Part shown: one piece after another, positions 15,896-24,603 of the stretch
Position numbering within the stretch: position 1 is the first letter of the stretch
How the letters are laid out: each line of letters begins with the position of its first letter
Assembly (NCBI GenBank): GCA_903970625.1
Contig: CAJCJG010000150.1
Span: 1 to 34,029 of the forward strand
DNA length: 34,029 bases
Source: Solirubrobacterales bacterium 70-9
GTDB taxonomy: Bacteria; Pseudomonadota; Alphaproteobacteria; Acetobacterales; Acetobacteraceae
Reading direction: 5' to 3'
Position numbers and translations under genes: made by a program
Notes under the pieces: generated by a model
Seen by the model: only the letters and a program-made list of their open reading frames with translations
Told to the model about the DNA's origin: nothing
Databases searched by the model: none

Positions 15896-15926
15896 AAAGC
15901 CCTCTCCCCTTGTGGGAGAGGGCTTT
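15896..15926. repeat. hairpin repeat between binding protein and ATPase genes
   Basis: A perfect 13-base stem (AAAGCCCTCTCCC and its complement) around a five-base loop CTTGT, starting 11 bases after the binding-protein stop and ending 24 bases before the ATPase start. It resembles a widespread palindromic repeat whose translated shadow reads like SPTRGEG. It probably stabilises the binding-protein mRNA and reduces expression of the downstream genes. Confidence 0.75.
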
Positions 15927-15950
15927 GTGATTTGACCGCAAGGCCCGCCC

Positions 15951-17450
15951 ATGGACGACAGCCAATCAATGCCGATCGTCGAGGCCACCGGCGTGTCCAA
16001 ACGCTACGGCGCGACGATTGCCTTGCACGACGCGCGGTTGCGTGTCGTCGCCGGGCAGTCGCACGCGCTGGTGGGCCGCAATGGGGCAGGCAAATCCACC
16101 CTCGTCGGTCTGCTGACTGGCCTACGTGCGCCGGATTCGGGCGAGATCCGCTTCTCCGGCTCACCCGCACCACCGCTGGCCGACCGGCAGGCGTGGCGCG
16201 CCCGCGTCGCCTGCGTGTACCAGCATTCGACCATCATCCCGGACCTCACGGTGGGCGAAAACTTGTTCGTCAACCGGCACCCGTCGCGCCATGGCTTCAT
16301 CAGTTGGTCCGCGCTGCAACGGCAGGCACGCGCGCTGCTCGACCAATGGGACATCGGTGTGTCCGAGCACACGCGCGCGGGCGATCTGAAGGTCGAGGCC
16401 CGGCAGTTGGTCGAAATCGCCCGTGCGCTGTCCTACGGCGCGCGCTTCATCATCCTTGACGAACCCACCGCGCAACTGGACGGCGAGGAGATCAAGCGCC
16501 TGTTCGGGCGGATGCGCGAACTGCAACGCGGCGGCGTCACCTTCCTGTTCATCTCGCACCATTTGCAGGAAGTCTATGAGATTTGCGAAGCCGTCACCGT
16601 GCTGCGCGACGCCCGCCACATCGTCACGGCCGCCGTCGCCGATCTGCCCAAACAGGCGCTGATCGAAGCGATGACCGGTGAGCAGGCCGGCGCTGGTGCC
16701 GCCGATGCGGCCTCTCGCACGCCAATCCGCGATGCGAAGGTCGCACTCGACGTCAGGGACCTTGCGGGCGAGGATTTTGCCGGCGTCAGTTTTGCCGTCC
16801 GGCGCGGCGAAGTCGTCGGCATGTCTGGGTCCACGAGTAGCGGTCGCATCGGCGTGGCCGAAGCCATCGCCGGCCTCGGTGGCTATCTCTCCGGCAGCAT
16901 CCGCGTCAACGGCAAGCCGGTGCCGCCGGGCGACGTTCCGGCTGCCCTCGCACTCGGCATTGGTTGCGTGCCGAAGAGCCGCCACAAACAGGGCCTCGTG
17001 CTGCCGCTGTCCATCGCAGACAACGCGACGATGACGGTCGCCCGCCGCTTGGGTCCGTTCGGCTTTCTAGCGCCGTCGCGCAAGCGGTCGATGGCGGAGA
17101 ATACCATCCGCTCCCTCGGCGTGGTGACGGAAGGTCCGGAGCAGCCGGTCGCGGCCCTCTCCGGCGGCAACCAGCAGAAGGTCGTCATGGGCCGCGCGCT
17201 GGCCACCGCGCCGGATGTGCTGGTGCTGATGGACCCGACCGCCGGCGTGGACGTGAAATCCAAAGAGGCGTTGCTGGCCATCGTCGAGCGGCTGCGCGCC
17301 GAGGGCCGCGCGATCCTGGTCGTCAGCGGCGAACTGGAAGATTTGCGCACCTGCGACCGCGTGCTGGTCATGCGCCACGGCGGCATCGTCGCCGAGCATC
17401 CGGCCGGCTGGACCGACAACGCGCTGGTTGCCTCCATCGAAGGGATCTGA
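15951..17450 (+). CDS. sugar-type ABC transporter ATP-binding protein, two NBDs
   Basis: A 499-residue fused double ATPase as in RbsA/XylG/MglA. The first domain has Walker A GRNGAGKST (42-50), a weak signature LKVEARQ (146-152) and Walker B FIILDEPTAQLD (166-177). The second has a Walker A position reading SGSTSSGRIGV, without the lysine, a good signature LSGGNQQKV (about 403-411) and Walker B near VLMDPTAGVD. Loss of the second lysine is usual in this family, so ATP turnover occurs mainly at one composite site. ATG 15951 has only a weak AAGG; ATG at 15969 (MPIVEATG) is a possible alternative start. The gene sits between its binding protein and permease, completing one importer. Confidence 0.91.
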   Translation: MDDSQSMPIVEATGVSKRYGATIALHDARLRVVAGQSHALVGRNGAGKSTLVGLLTGLRAPDSGEIRFSGSPAPPLADRQAWRARVACVYQHSTIIPDLTVGENLFVNRHPSRHGFISWSALQRQARALLDQWDIGVSEHTRAGDLKVEARQLVEIARALSYGARFIILDEPTAQLDGEEIKRLFGRMRELQRGGVTFLFISHHLQEVYEICEAVTVLRDARHIVTAAVADLPKQALIEAMTGEQAGAGAADAASRTPIRDAKVALDVRDLAGEDFAGVSFAVRRGEVVGMSGSTSSGRIGVAEAIAGLGGYLSGSIRVNGKPVPPGDVPAALALGIGCVPKSRHKQGLVLPLSIADNATMTVARRLGPFGFLAPSRKRSMAENTIRSLGVVTEGPEQPVAALSGGNQQKVVMGRALATAPDVLVLMDPTAGVDVKSKEALLAIVERLRAEGRAILVVSGELEDLRTCDRVLVMRHGGIVAEHPAGWTDNALVASIEGI

Positions 17451-17455
17451 GACCG

Positions 17456-18442
17456 ATGGCCACCCCCCGCCCCGCGCACCGCCGCGCGATCGCCCGGCTG
17501 CGCGATCTGGCGCTTTTGCCGGCGCTGCTGATCCTGATCGTCATCGGCACTTTCGTCAGTCCCGCGTTCCTGACGACGGGTAACATCACCACCATCGTGG
17601 CGTCGTCGGCGGCGCTCGCATTCGTCGTGCTGGCCGAATCGCTGGTGGTGATTACCGGGAAGTTCGACCTGTCGCTCGAATCCGTCGCCGGCTTCGCACC
17701 CGCCATCGGGGCGCTCGCGGTCAGCCCCGCCAGCGACTACGGGTTCGGCCTGGAACTGCCAACCTGGGTCGGGCTGCTACTGGTGCTGGTCGTGGGCGGC
17801 GTCATCGGCCTGATCAATGGCATTCTGGTCGTCAAATTGCGGCTCAACGCCTTTATCGTCACGCTGGCCATGCTGATCATCCTGCGCGGCATGTTGGTCG
17901 GCGTCACCAGCGGCCGCACGTTGTTCGACCTGCCGGACGGGTTCTACGCGCTGATGGCGCTGAGCATGGTCGGTGTACCCCTGGCGGTCTGGCTTGCCGC
18001 ACTGGCGTTCCTCGTCGCCGGCATCCTACTGCGTCACCACCGGCTCGGCCGCGCCCTGTACGCCATCGGCGGCAATGCGGAGGCAGCGCGGGCGGCCGGC
18101 ATCCGCGTCGAGAAAATCACCGTCGGCGTCTATGTGCTGGCTGGCATTCTGGCCTCGGTCGGCGGGCTGGTCATCACCGGCTATGTTGGTGCGATCAGCG
18201 CCAACCAGGGCAACGGCATGATCTTCACGGTGTTCGCCGCCGCCGTGATCGGCGGCATTTCGCTCGATGGCGGCAAGGGCACGATGTTCGGGGCGCTGAC
18301 CGGCGTCCTGCTGCTCGGCGTGGTGCAGAACCTGCTGACCCTTGCGCAAGTGCCGTCGTTCTGGATTCAGGCGATCTATGGCGCCATCATCCTTGGCTCG
18401 TTGATGGTGGCCCGCTTCGCCGGCGGGCAGGCGCAGGAGTAA
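17456..18442 (+). CDS. sugar-type ABC transporter permease (CUT2)
   Basis: A 328-residue inner-membrane permease of the RbsC/XylH family, with about eight to ten hydrophobic helices. The first is ALLPALLILIVIGTFV. The cytoplasmic coupling motif is YAIGGNAEAARAAGIRVEK, followed by GVYVLAGILASVGGL and the family-typical AAAVIGGISLDGGKGT. It forms a homodimeric channel for the binding protein and the double ATPase. ATG 17456 follows the ATPase stop by five bases; AGGGA lies about 11 bases upstream. The frame extends far upstream only through the ATPase gene. It ends 13 bases before the 3' end of the convergent SNF2 gene, with no clear terminator between them. Confidence 0.92.
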   Translation: MATPRPAHRRAIARLRDLALLPALLILIVIGTFVSPAFLTTGNITTIVASSAALAFVVLAESLVVITGKFDLSLESVAGFAPAIGALAVSPASDYGFGLELPTWVGLLLVLVVGGVIGLINGILVVKLRLNAFIVTLAMLIILRGMLVGVTSGRTLFDLPDGFYALMALSMVGVPLAVWLAALAFLVAGILLRHHRLGRALYAIGGNAEAARAAGIRVEKITVGVYVLAGILASVGGLVITGYVGAISANQGNGMIFTVFAAAVIGGISLDGGKGTMFGALTGVLLLGVVQNLLTLAQVPSFWIQAIYGAIILGSLMVARFAGGQAQE

Positions 18443-18455
18443 CCGCGCCGCATAT

Positions 18456-21400
18456 TTACGGGTCGAACAGCGCTTCCACGTCCGCCTCGGTCAGCTTCAG
18501 CGGCCCGCCGGCCTCGGCCTCCAGGATGCCGGCGACCAGCGCCTGTTTGCGCGCCTTCAAAACCTCCATCTTCTCCTCGATGCTGGCGATCGTGATCAGC
18601 CTGTGGACGAACACCGCTTTGTCCTGGCCGATGCGGTGCGCGCGATCGGTCGCCTGATCCTCCACCGCCGGGTTCCACCACGGGTCGTAATGGATCACCG
18701 TATCGGCCGCCGTCAGCGTCAGGCCGACGCCGCCGGCTTTCAGGCTGATCAGGAACAGCGGCACCTCGCGGTTCTGGAACCGCTTCACCACGGTTTCGCG
18801 GTCGCGCGTCTCGCCCGCCAGCAGGACATACGGGATCTTGCGCGCGGTCAGTTCTTCCTCGATCAGCGCCAGCATCGACGTGAATTGGGAGAACAGCAGC
18901 ACCCGCCGCCCTTCGTCCAGCATTTGCGGCAGCATCTCGAACAGCCGGTCCATCTTGGCCGAACCCGCCTTTGCCGCTTTCGCCGTGGACAGTTTCAGCA
19001 GGCGCGGATCGCAGCACGCCTGCCGCAGCTTCAGCAGCGCGTCGAGGATGACGATGCCGGAGCGTGCGAGCCCCTTTTCGGCAATCGCCTCCCGCACCCG
19101 GCTGTGCATCGCCACGCGGATGCCCTCGTAGATCGCGCGCTGGGGCGCTTCCATCTCCACTTCTTCGGCGATCACGGTCTTCGGCGGCAAATCGTCAGCG
19201 ACTTCGGCCTTGGTTCGCCGCAGCAGGAACGGCGCGACCCGGCGCGCCAGCAGCATCTGCCGCTCGGAATTGCCGGCCTTTTCGATCGGGCCGCGGTAGC
19301 GGCGGCCGAATTGCTGGCGGTTGCCCAGGAAGCCCGGCATCAGGAAGTCGAACAGCGACCACAACTCGCCCAGATGATTCTCCAGGGGCGTACCGGATAG
19401 GCACAGCCGCAGCCGCGCATCCAGCGTCCGCGCGAGGCGCGAGGTGGTGGCGGACGGGTTCTTGATCGTCTGCGCCTCGTCGAGCACCACGATGTGCCAC
19501 GCCTGTTCTGCCAGCACCTCATGGTCGCGTGCCAGCAGCGGGTAGGTCGTGATGACCAGATTATGCTGCCCGATGGCGGGGAAGTTTTGGGCACGGTCAG
19601 GGCCGTGCAGCACCAGCACGCGAAGCGAGGGCGCGAAGCGGGCGGCTTCGTTGCGCCAGGTCGCCACCACGCTGGTCGGGCAGACCACCAGCACCGGCCG
19701 GTCCAGCCGCCCTTGCGCCTGCTCGACGGCGATGTGCGCGAGCGCCTGCACCGTCTTGCCCAGCCCCATGTCGTCGGCCAGCACGCCGCCCAGGCCAGCG
19801 GCGGCGAGGAATTGCAACCACGCCAGGCCGTCCGCTTGATACGGCCGCAAGACCGCGCCGAAGCCGGAAGGTGGCGCGCAGGGCTGGATGCTCCCCGTGG
19901 CGCGCAACTGTCGGCCGAGCGCCCGCAGCGCCTCGCCGCCGGCCCACACCAGCCTCGGGTCGGCGGCCTCCAGCAGCGCCAGATCGCCCGCGCGATGGCG
20001 AGACACGCGCAGGCGGCCGTCTCCGTCGCCGCCCTCGGAATCCTGGAACAGTTCCAGCAGCGGCGCGATGATCGGCCGCAGCCGCGCCAGCGGCAGCGTC
20101 AACAGCCGTCCGTCCGGCATCGGCAGCAGCATCGGCGTGTCGCTGTCGTTGTCTGCGTCGGCTTCCAGCATGGCAAGGAAGTCGGCATCGCCCAGCAATC
20201 GGCGCAGGATCGGCACCAGATTCACTCGCTCGCCGTCCACCATCACACCGAGATCGACATCGAACCAGTCGATCCCGGAACCCTCGTTGATGGCGATCTC
20301 GATGTCGCTCTCGGCCTCGGCGATCCGCACCGGAAAATCGGCGCCGACCTCCACCTCCCAGCCGTCGGCGCGCAGCGCGGGCAAAGCGTTCAGCACCAAT
20401 TCGATCCAGGCGCCGGGGTCCGGGTCCATCAGCACGAAATCGTTGGCGTGAGGATGGGAGGGCATCACCAGCGGCAGGCGCTGGACGATCTGAAGCCCCA
20501 GTTGGTGCAGCCGCTCCCATGCGCGCGCCTCGCCCACCGGGTCGCGCACGACCGTCAGCAGGGCGCCGTCGCGCACCACCGTGTCGCGGTTCACCGGCGT
20601 TGCCAGGGTCACGTCGCCGTAGCGGAACGACAGCCGGGCCAGCGGCACATGCTGCCTCGCCGGCGGCGGCGAAGCGGACCCGCGCCGCGCGCGGCCGTAC
20701 ATCCAGGGATCGACCGGCAAGTCGCCGGCCAACAGCGCCAGATGCGGCCGCAGCTTCTCGTGGACCTGCCGGGGCGGCGCCAAATTGCGCGGCGGCGGCA
20801 CCGCCGCGTCCGGCATGCGCCGCAGCATTTCGTCGCGCACACGCGCGGCCACCACCGGCGGCACCGGCGGCCCGACCAGCATTGCATACAGCACGCGCGG
20901 CGCCAGATCAGTCTGCACCGGTCCCATTTTGCCGGATTGCGGATCGGCGTACCAGGGCGAGGCGGAGGTCAGCACCGGAAACCCTTCAGCGACCTCCAGC
21001 GTCGGCTTCTGGCGCCCATCATCCGAGAGCGACCACGTCAGGCGGCCGGCCAACGGCGGCCCTTCCGTGACCACGGGCCCATCCCACGACCCCCAGTGGC
21101 CCCGGTCGGTGGCCGCGATGCACCGCAGCAGCGCCGGCATCTCGCCGGCCGGGTCACGCGCGGCGAGGCGTTGCATGAGCGCAAGCGCCTGCCTATCAAC
21201 CGGCCGAAGGAATTTAGGCAGTTGATTTTGGCTGCCCTTGGTAAACTCGTGTATCCCATGGCGCCGCACCTCGCCGGCGACGCTGCCGTCGCGTTTCAGC
21301 TCCACCGACGCGAGCGACACCGTCAGGCTGCCCGTATCCGGCGCGCGCCCGAGCACGAACAGCAGACGTTTGCGCACTGTCGGCGGGTAGTCGTCGGTCT

Positions 21401-21848
21401 CGTCCACCTGCGCGGCTTCCAGGCTGCGAAGCCAGTTTTCGATATCAGGTGGCAACTGCGCCTCGCCCGTTGTCGTGCGCGCGACGGCGGTGCGCGACGG
21501 TTGCGGGCGTTCCGCGACACATGCCAACAGCACGGCGACAATATGTTTGCAATTCAGGCCAGCAGGGCAAGAGCAGGAGCCGAACACGGCGACAGCCCCG
21601 CTGGCAGCCATGCCGATGCGGATGGTCTGGCGGTATGGCTGCCGCTCGGATCCCCGCACGGCGGCCAGGATCGTCGATCCGTCCGCCGAGACGGTGACGG
21701 TGCCGACACGCCCCTGCCGCCAGTAGGCTTGGCCGGCCTCGAACGTCGTGGGGCGAACCAGCCGCACGATATCGTCGCGCGTGAACGGCGGTGGCTGCGA
21801 TTCGGCGCGGTCTGACAAGTTCGGCAAGGCGTGGGTGGCACGGCTCAC
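18456..21848 (-). CDS. SNF2-family helicase-like ATPase with SWIM zinc finger
   Basis: An approximately 1130-residue protein. Near the N-terminus is a SWIM zinc finger CSCPAGLNCKH (C92, C94, C100, H102), then a long helicase-associated region, then the two RecA-like lobes of the SNF2/RapA type. Walker A is DDMGLGKT (K near 697), the Walker B box is VVLDEAQTIKN (near 789), the next motif is LSGTPLENHLGELW, and motif VI is ATDRAHRIGQ (near 1069). The fold couples ATP hydrolysis to movement along double-stranded DNA; RapA-like members also recycle RNA polymerase. The role of bacterial SWIM-SNF2 proteins is poorly known. GTG 21848 is preferred because GGAG lies ten bases upstream; TTG 21872 is the other candidate. 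It appears to be a single-gene unit. Confidence 0.86.
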   Translation of the reverse strand: MSRATHALPNLSDRAESQPPPFTRDDIVRLVRPTTFEAGQAYWRQGRVGTVTVSADGSTILAAVRGSERQPYRQTIRIGMAASGAVAVFGSCSCPAGLNCKHIVAVLLACVAERPQPSRTAVARTTTGEAQLPPDIENWLRSLEAAQVDETDDYPPTVRKRLLFVLGRAPDTGSLTVSLASVELKRDGSVAGEVRRHGIHEFTKGSQNQLPKFLRPVDRQALALMQRLAARDPAGEMPALLRCIAATDRGHWGSWDGPVVTEGPPLAGRLTWSLSDDGRQKPTLEVAEGFPVLTSASPWYADPQSGKMGPVQTDLAPRVLYAMLVGPPVPPVVAARVRDEMLRRMPDAAVPPPRNLAPPRQVHEKLRPHLALLAGDLPVDPWMYGRARRGSASPPPARQHVPLARLSFRYGDVTLATPVNRDTVVRDGALLTVVRDPVGEARAWERLHQLGLQIVQRLPLVMPSHPHANDFVLMDPDPGAWIELVLNALPALRADGWEVEVGADFPVRIAEAESDIEIAINEGSGIDWFDVDLGVMVDGERVNLVPILRRLLGDADFLAMLEADADNDSDTPMLLPMPDGRLLTLPLARLRPIIAPLLELFQDSEGGDGDGRLRVSRHRAGDLALLEAADPRLVWAGGEALRALGRQLRATGSIQPCAPPSGFGAVLRPYQADGLAWLQFLAAAGLGGVLADDMGLGKTVQALAHIAVEQAQGRLDRPVLVVCPTSVVATWRNEAARFAPSLRVLVLHGPDRAQNFPAIGQHNLVITTYPLLARDHEVLAEQAWHIVVLDEAQTIKNPSATTSRLARTLDARLRLCLSGTPLENHLGELWSLFDFLMPGFLGNRQQFGRRYRGPIEKAGNSERQMLLARRVAPFLLRRTKAEVADDLPPKTVIAEEVEMEAPQRAIYEGIRVAMHSRVREAIAEKGLARSGIVILDALLKLRQACCDPRLLKLSTAKAAKAGSAKMDRLFEMLPQMLDEGRRVLLFSQFTSMLALIEEELTARKIPYVLLAGETRDRETVVKRFQNREVPLFLISLKAGGVGLTLTAADTVIHYDPWWNPAVEDQATDRAHRIGQDKAVFVHRLITIASIEEKMEVLKARKQALVAGILEAEAGGPLKLTEADVEALFDP

Positions 21849-22225
21849 TGGGCAACAACTCCGCGAATCCAAGATGAACTTTCATCCTAGCAGCCTGGCG
21901 GACTGAACGCGACGCGAGATGGTCGGGTAGAAGCGAGGGAGAGTTCCCAGCTTTGCCCAGAGATCCTGCGCACGAGCAACCTTCGGTCCATCGACCGCGA
22001 CCCGGGCGTCGCCATGGCGGGTGATGTCGTCGCAACGCAAATGTTAGCATACAAATGAATTCTGTAACCGAACCGTCCAGTCTGTCGACGACATTGCAAG
22101 CGCCGAATCCCCGAAAAGCCCGCCGCGACCTTGGCAAGCCACATTCTTGTCACGATGTGCTGTGCCGGCCGCCGGTCACGACATCGCCGGGGGCATCGAA
22201 GCCGACCATAGGAGAGAAATCGGAC
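21849..22225. other. 377-base gap between divergent SNF2 and M16 genes
   Basis: No convincing gene is visible; the open frames here lack any family motif. Around 22038-22068 the sequence becomes AT-richer (AAATGTTAGCATACAAATG), which could form a promoter for the peptidase gene; a similar ATGTTAGTAT motif occurs near position 82. The rest looks like non-coding or decayed sequence, and a long frame running into the M16 gene from 22055 has no recognisable content before the true start. Confidence 0.55.
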
Positions 22226-23494
22226 ATGGACATTCAACTGACGACGCTGCCCAACGGCCTTCGCGTCGTCACCGCCAACCTCCCAGGCTTCGACTCCGCC
22301 GCCGTTGCCGCCTTCGTCGACTCGGGCTCCCGCAACGAGACGGCCGCCGAGAATGGCGTCGCCCATTTCCTCGAACACATGGCGTTCAAGGGCACGGCCA
22401 GCCGCACATCGCTGGACATCGCGCGCGAGATCGAAAATCTCGGCTCGAACATCAACGCATTCACATCGCAGGGGACGACGGCTTATTTCGTCACCGGCCT
22501 CGGGTCAAATGTCGAGAAATCGGTCGCCATCATCGGCGATGTGCTGACCGCATCGGTCTTTGACGAGGCCGAGATCGCGACCGAAAAAGGTGTGATTCTC
22601 CAGGAAATCAGCCGTAGCTACGACAATCCGGGCAGCCTTGCGCACAACCGCTTCGGCGCCACTGCTTACCCGGACCAGGCGCTCGGCCGCGCGATCCTCG
22701 GCCAGCCCGATTTCATCAAGGCGGTCACACGCGACAATTTCGTCTCGTTCATCGACCGGTTCTACGTGGCGAGCAACATCATCGTCGTCGGCACCGGCGC
22801 CATCGAGCACCCCACCTTCGTCAGCCTGGTCGAACGCTATTTCGCCGCCATTCCCGCCCGCCCCAGCGTCCCCGCCGAGATCCCCGCGCAATGGGTCGGG
22901 GGCTTCGACCCCTCCAGTGCGACCAAGTTCGAACAGGTCACGGCGCTGATCGGCTGGAACTCGGTGCCGGAAACCGACGACCGGGTGCATGCCCACCGCC
23001 TGCTCGCAGCCGCCGTCGGCGGCGGCATGTCCTCGCCGCTGTTCCAGGAAGTGCGCGAGAAGCGCGGCCTCGTGTACGCCGTACAGGGCTCGCACGACAG
23101 CGGGCCGGACTATGGCGAGTTCCTTCTGTATGCCGGCACCACGCCGGACAAGCTGGACGAGGTGGTCAAGGTCTCCTGTGGCGTCTTTCGCGACGCCTGC
23201 GCCGGGATCAGCGCGGACGATTTGATGCGCGCCAAGAACCGCGAACTGGTTGCGCTCGCCACGATCAAGGAGCGGCCGTTCGGGCTGGCCCACTTCCTCG
23301 CCTCGAACCTGCTGGAACGGGGCCGTCTGGTTGCCCCGGACGAGCGCAAGCGAGCCGTCGAGGCGGTCACGATCGAGGACGTGATCGCGGCGGCGGAAAC
23401 GATTTTCAAGACCGAACCGGCGGTGGCCCTGGTCGGCCCCGTGCCCGAGACGGACTATCTAGGCCTCATTAAGGCCGAAATGGGCACGGCGTAG
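22226..23494 (+). CDS. M16 family zinc metallopeptidase
   Basis: A 422-residue pitrilysin/mitochondrial-processing-peptidase-like protease. The inverted zinc site HFLEH (H47, E50, H51) is intact, the third ligand glutamate is expected in EIATEKGVILQEI near residues 120-132, and the C-terminal half carries the substrate-binding REKRGLVYAV motif. The length is that of a single-chain two-domain member, probably working as a homodimer that degrades or processes peptides. There is no signal peptide. ATG 22226 follows GGAGAG at nine bases and starts the conserved domain; the 57-codon upstream extension is rejected. The LLM oxidoreductase follows after seven bases, so the pair is probably one operon, though without an obvious functional link. 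Confidence 0.9.
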   Translation: MDIQLTTLPNGLRVVTANLPGFDSAAVAAFVDSGSRNETAAENGVAHFLEHMAFKGTASRTSLDIAREIENLGSNINAFTSQGTTAYFVTGLGSNVEKSVAIIGDVLTASVFDEAEIATEKGVILQEISRSYDNPGSLAHNRFGATAYPDQALGRAILGQPDFIKAVTRDNFVSFIDRFYVASNIIVVGTGAIEHPTFVSLVERYFAAIPARPSVPAEIPAQWVGGFDPSSATKFEQVTALIGWNSVPETDDRVHAHRLLAAAVGGGMSSPLFQEVREKRGLVYAVQGSHDSGPDYGEFLLYAGTTPDKLDEVVKVSCGVFRDACAGISADDLMRAKNRELVALATIKERPFGLAHFLASNLLERGRLVAPDERKRAVEAVTIEDVIAAAETIFKTEPAVALVGPVPETDYLGLIKAEMGTA

Positions 23495-23501
23495 AGAACG
23501 C

Positions 23502-24533
23502 ATGGCACAGGATCTGGAACTCGGACTCGACACGTTCGGCGACGTCACCGCTGGGGTCGATGGGCACCCTTTGCCGTACGCGCAGGTGATCCGCAATGTG
23601 GTGGCCGAGGCCGTGCTGGCGGACGAACTGGGAATCGACTTCATCGGCGTGGGCGAACACCACCGCGCCGACTTCGCCGTCTCGGCGCCGGAGATCGTGC
23701 TGGCGACCATCGCCGGGCGGACGACGCGGATCAGGCTCGGCTCGGCCGTGACCGTGCTGAGTTCGGACGATCCAATCCGCGTGTTCCAGCGGTTCGCCAC
23801 GCTGGACGCGACCTCGAACGGCCGGGCCGAAGTGATTCTCGGGCGCGGGTCGTTCACCGAATCCTTCCCGCTGTTCGGCTTCGAACTGTCGCAATACGAG
23901 CAATTGTTCGAGGAAAAACTCGATCTGTTCACGGCCCTGCTGGCCCAGCGCCCGGTGACGTGGGAGGGGCGGACACGGCCGCCGTTGCGTGAGCAAAGCG
24001 TCTTTCCGCCGGTGGAGATCGGCAGGTTGAAAACCTGGATCGGCGTCGGCGGCAGCCCTGAATCGGTCGTCCGCGCCGCCCGCTACGATTTGCCGCTGAT
24101 GCTGGCCATCATCGGCGGCGATCCCACGCGGTTCGTGCCGTACGCCGACCTCTACCGCCGCGCGGCGGCGCAGTTCGGCAGGCCGGTTCGGGCCATCGGC
24201 GTCCATTCGCCCGGCTACGTGGCTGAGACCGACGAGCAGGCCCGCGCGGAATTATGGCCGGATTACAAACGGATGCGCGACCGCATCGGCGCCGAGCGCG
24301 GCTGGCCGCCGATGGAGCGGGCGGAGTTCGTGCAGGAGGCCGATCGCGGCTCGCTCTATGTCGGCTCGCCGGCAACGGTTGCGCGAAAAATCGCGGCGAC
24401 CGCCAAGGCGCTCGGCCTTTCGCGATTCGACCTGAAATACAGCGCGGGCGAACTGTCCCACGAGAAGCTGATGCGCAGCATCGAACTGTACGGCCGTCGC
24501 GTGATCCCGATGGTGCGCGACATGCTGGGCTGA
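23502..24533 (+). CDS. LLM class flavin-dependent oxidoreductase
   Basis: A 343-residue member of the luciferase-like monooxygenase family (TIM barrel, FMN or F420 type). GIDFIGVGEHHRADFAVSAPE, TTRIRLGSAVTVLSSDDPIRVFQ and NGRAEVILGRGSFTESF form the typical N-terminal half; GVGGSPESVVRAARYDLPLM and YVGSPATVARKI complete the barrel. Such enzymes oxidise small organic substrates with reduced flavin from a partner reductase; none is nearby. ATG 23502 lies seven bases after the M16 stop with only a weak AGAG site, suggesting translation linked to the upstream gene. The substrate is not predictable. The gene ends 70 bases before the convergent RND pump gene. Confidence 0.86.
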   Translation: MAQDLELGLDTFGDVTAGVDGHPLPYAQVIRNVVAEAVLADELGIDFIGVGEHHRADFAVSAPEIVLATIAGRTTRIRLGSAVTVLSSDDPIRVFQRFATLDATSNGRAEVILGRGSFTESFPLFGFELSQYEQLFEEKLDLFTALLAQRPVTWEGRTRPPLREQSVFPPVEIGRLKTWIGVGGSPESVVRAARYDLPLMLAIIGGDPTRFVPYADLYRRAAAQFGRPVRAIGVHSPGYVAETDEQARAELWPDYKRMRDRIGAERGWPPMERAEFVQEADRGSLYVGSPATVARKIAATAKALGLSRFDLKYSAGELSHEKLMRSIELYGRRVIPMVRDMLG

Positions 24534-24603
24534 CCGTGCCGTCATGCCAGGGTTTCATTTCCCGGGACAATCGATCGGCCTCGCCGAGAGGCACCCGCCC
24601 GCG

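Noticed and set aside
15896-15926. Intrinsic transcription terminator
   Set aside because: No T-run follows the stem and the operon continues with the ATPase and permease genes.
19494-21815. A 773-codon open frame on the plus strand
   Set aside because: It lies wholly antisense to the SNF2 gene, has no family motifs and is a product of GC-rich codon use on the other strand.
21887-22378. Small minus-strand gene between the SNF2 and M16 genes
   Set aside because: It overlaps the start of the M16 gene, has no ribosome site and shows no recognisable family features.
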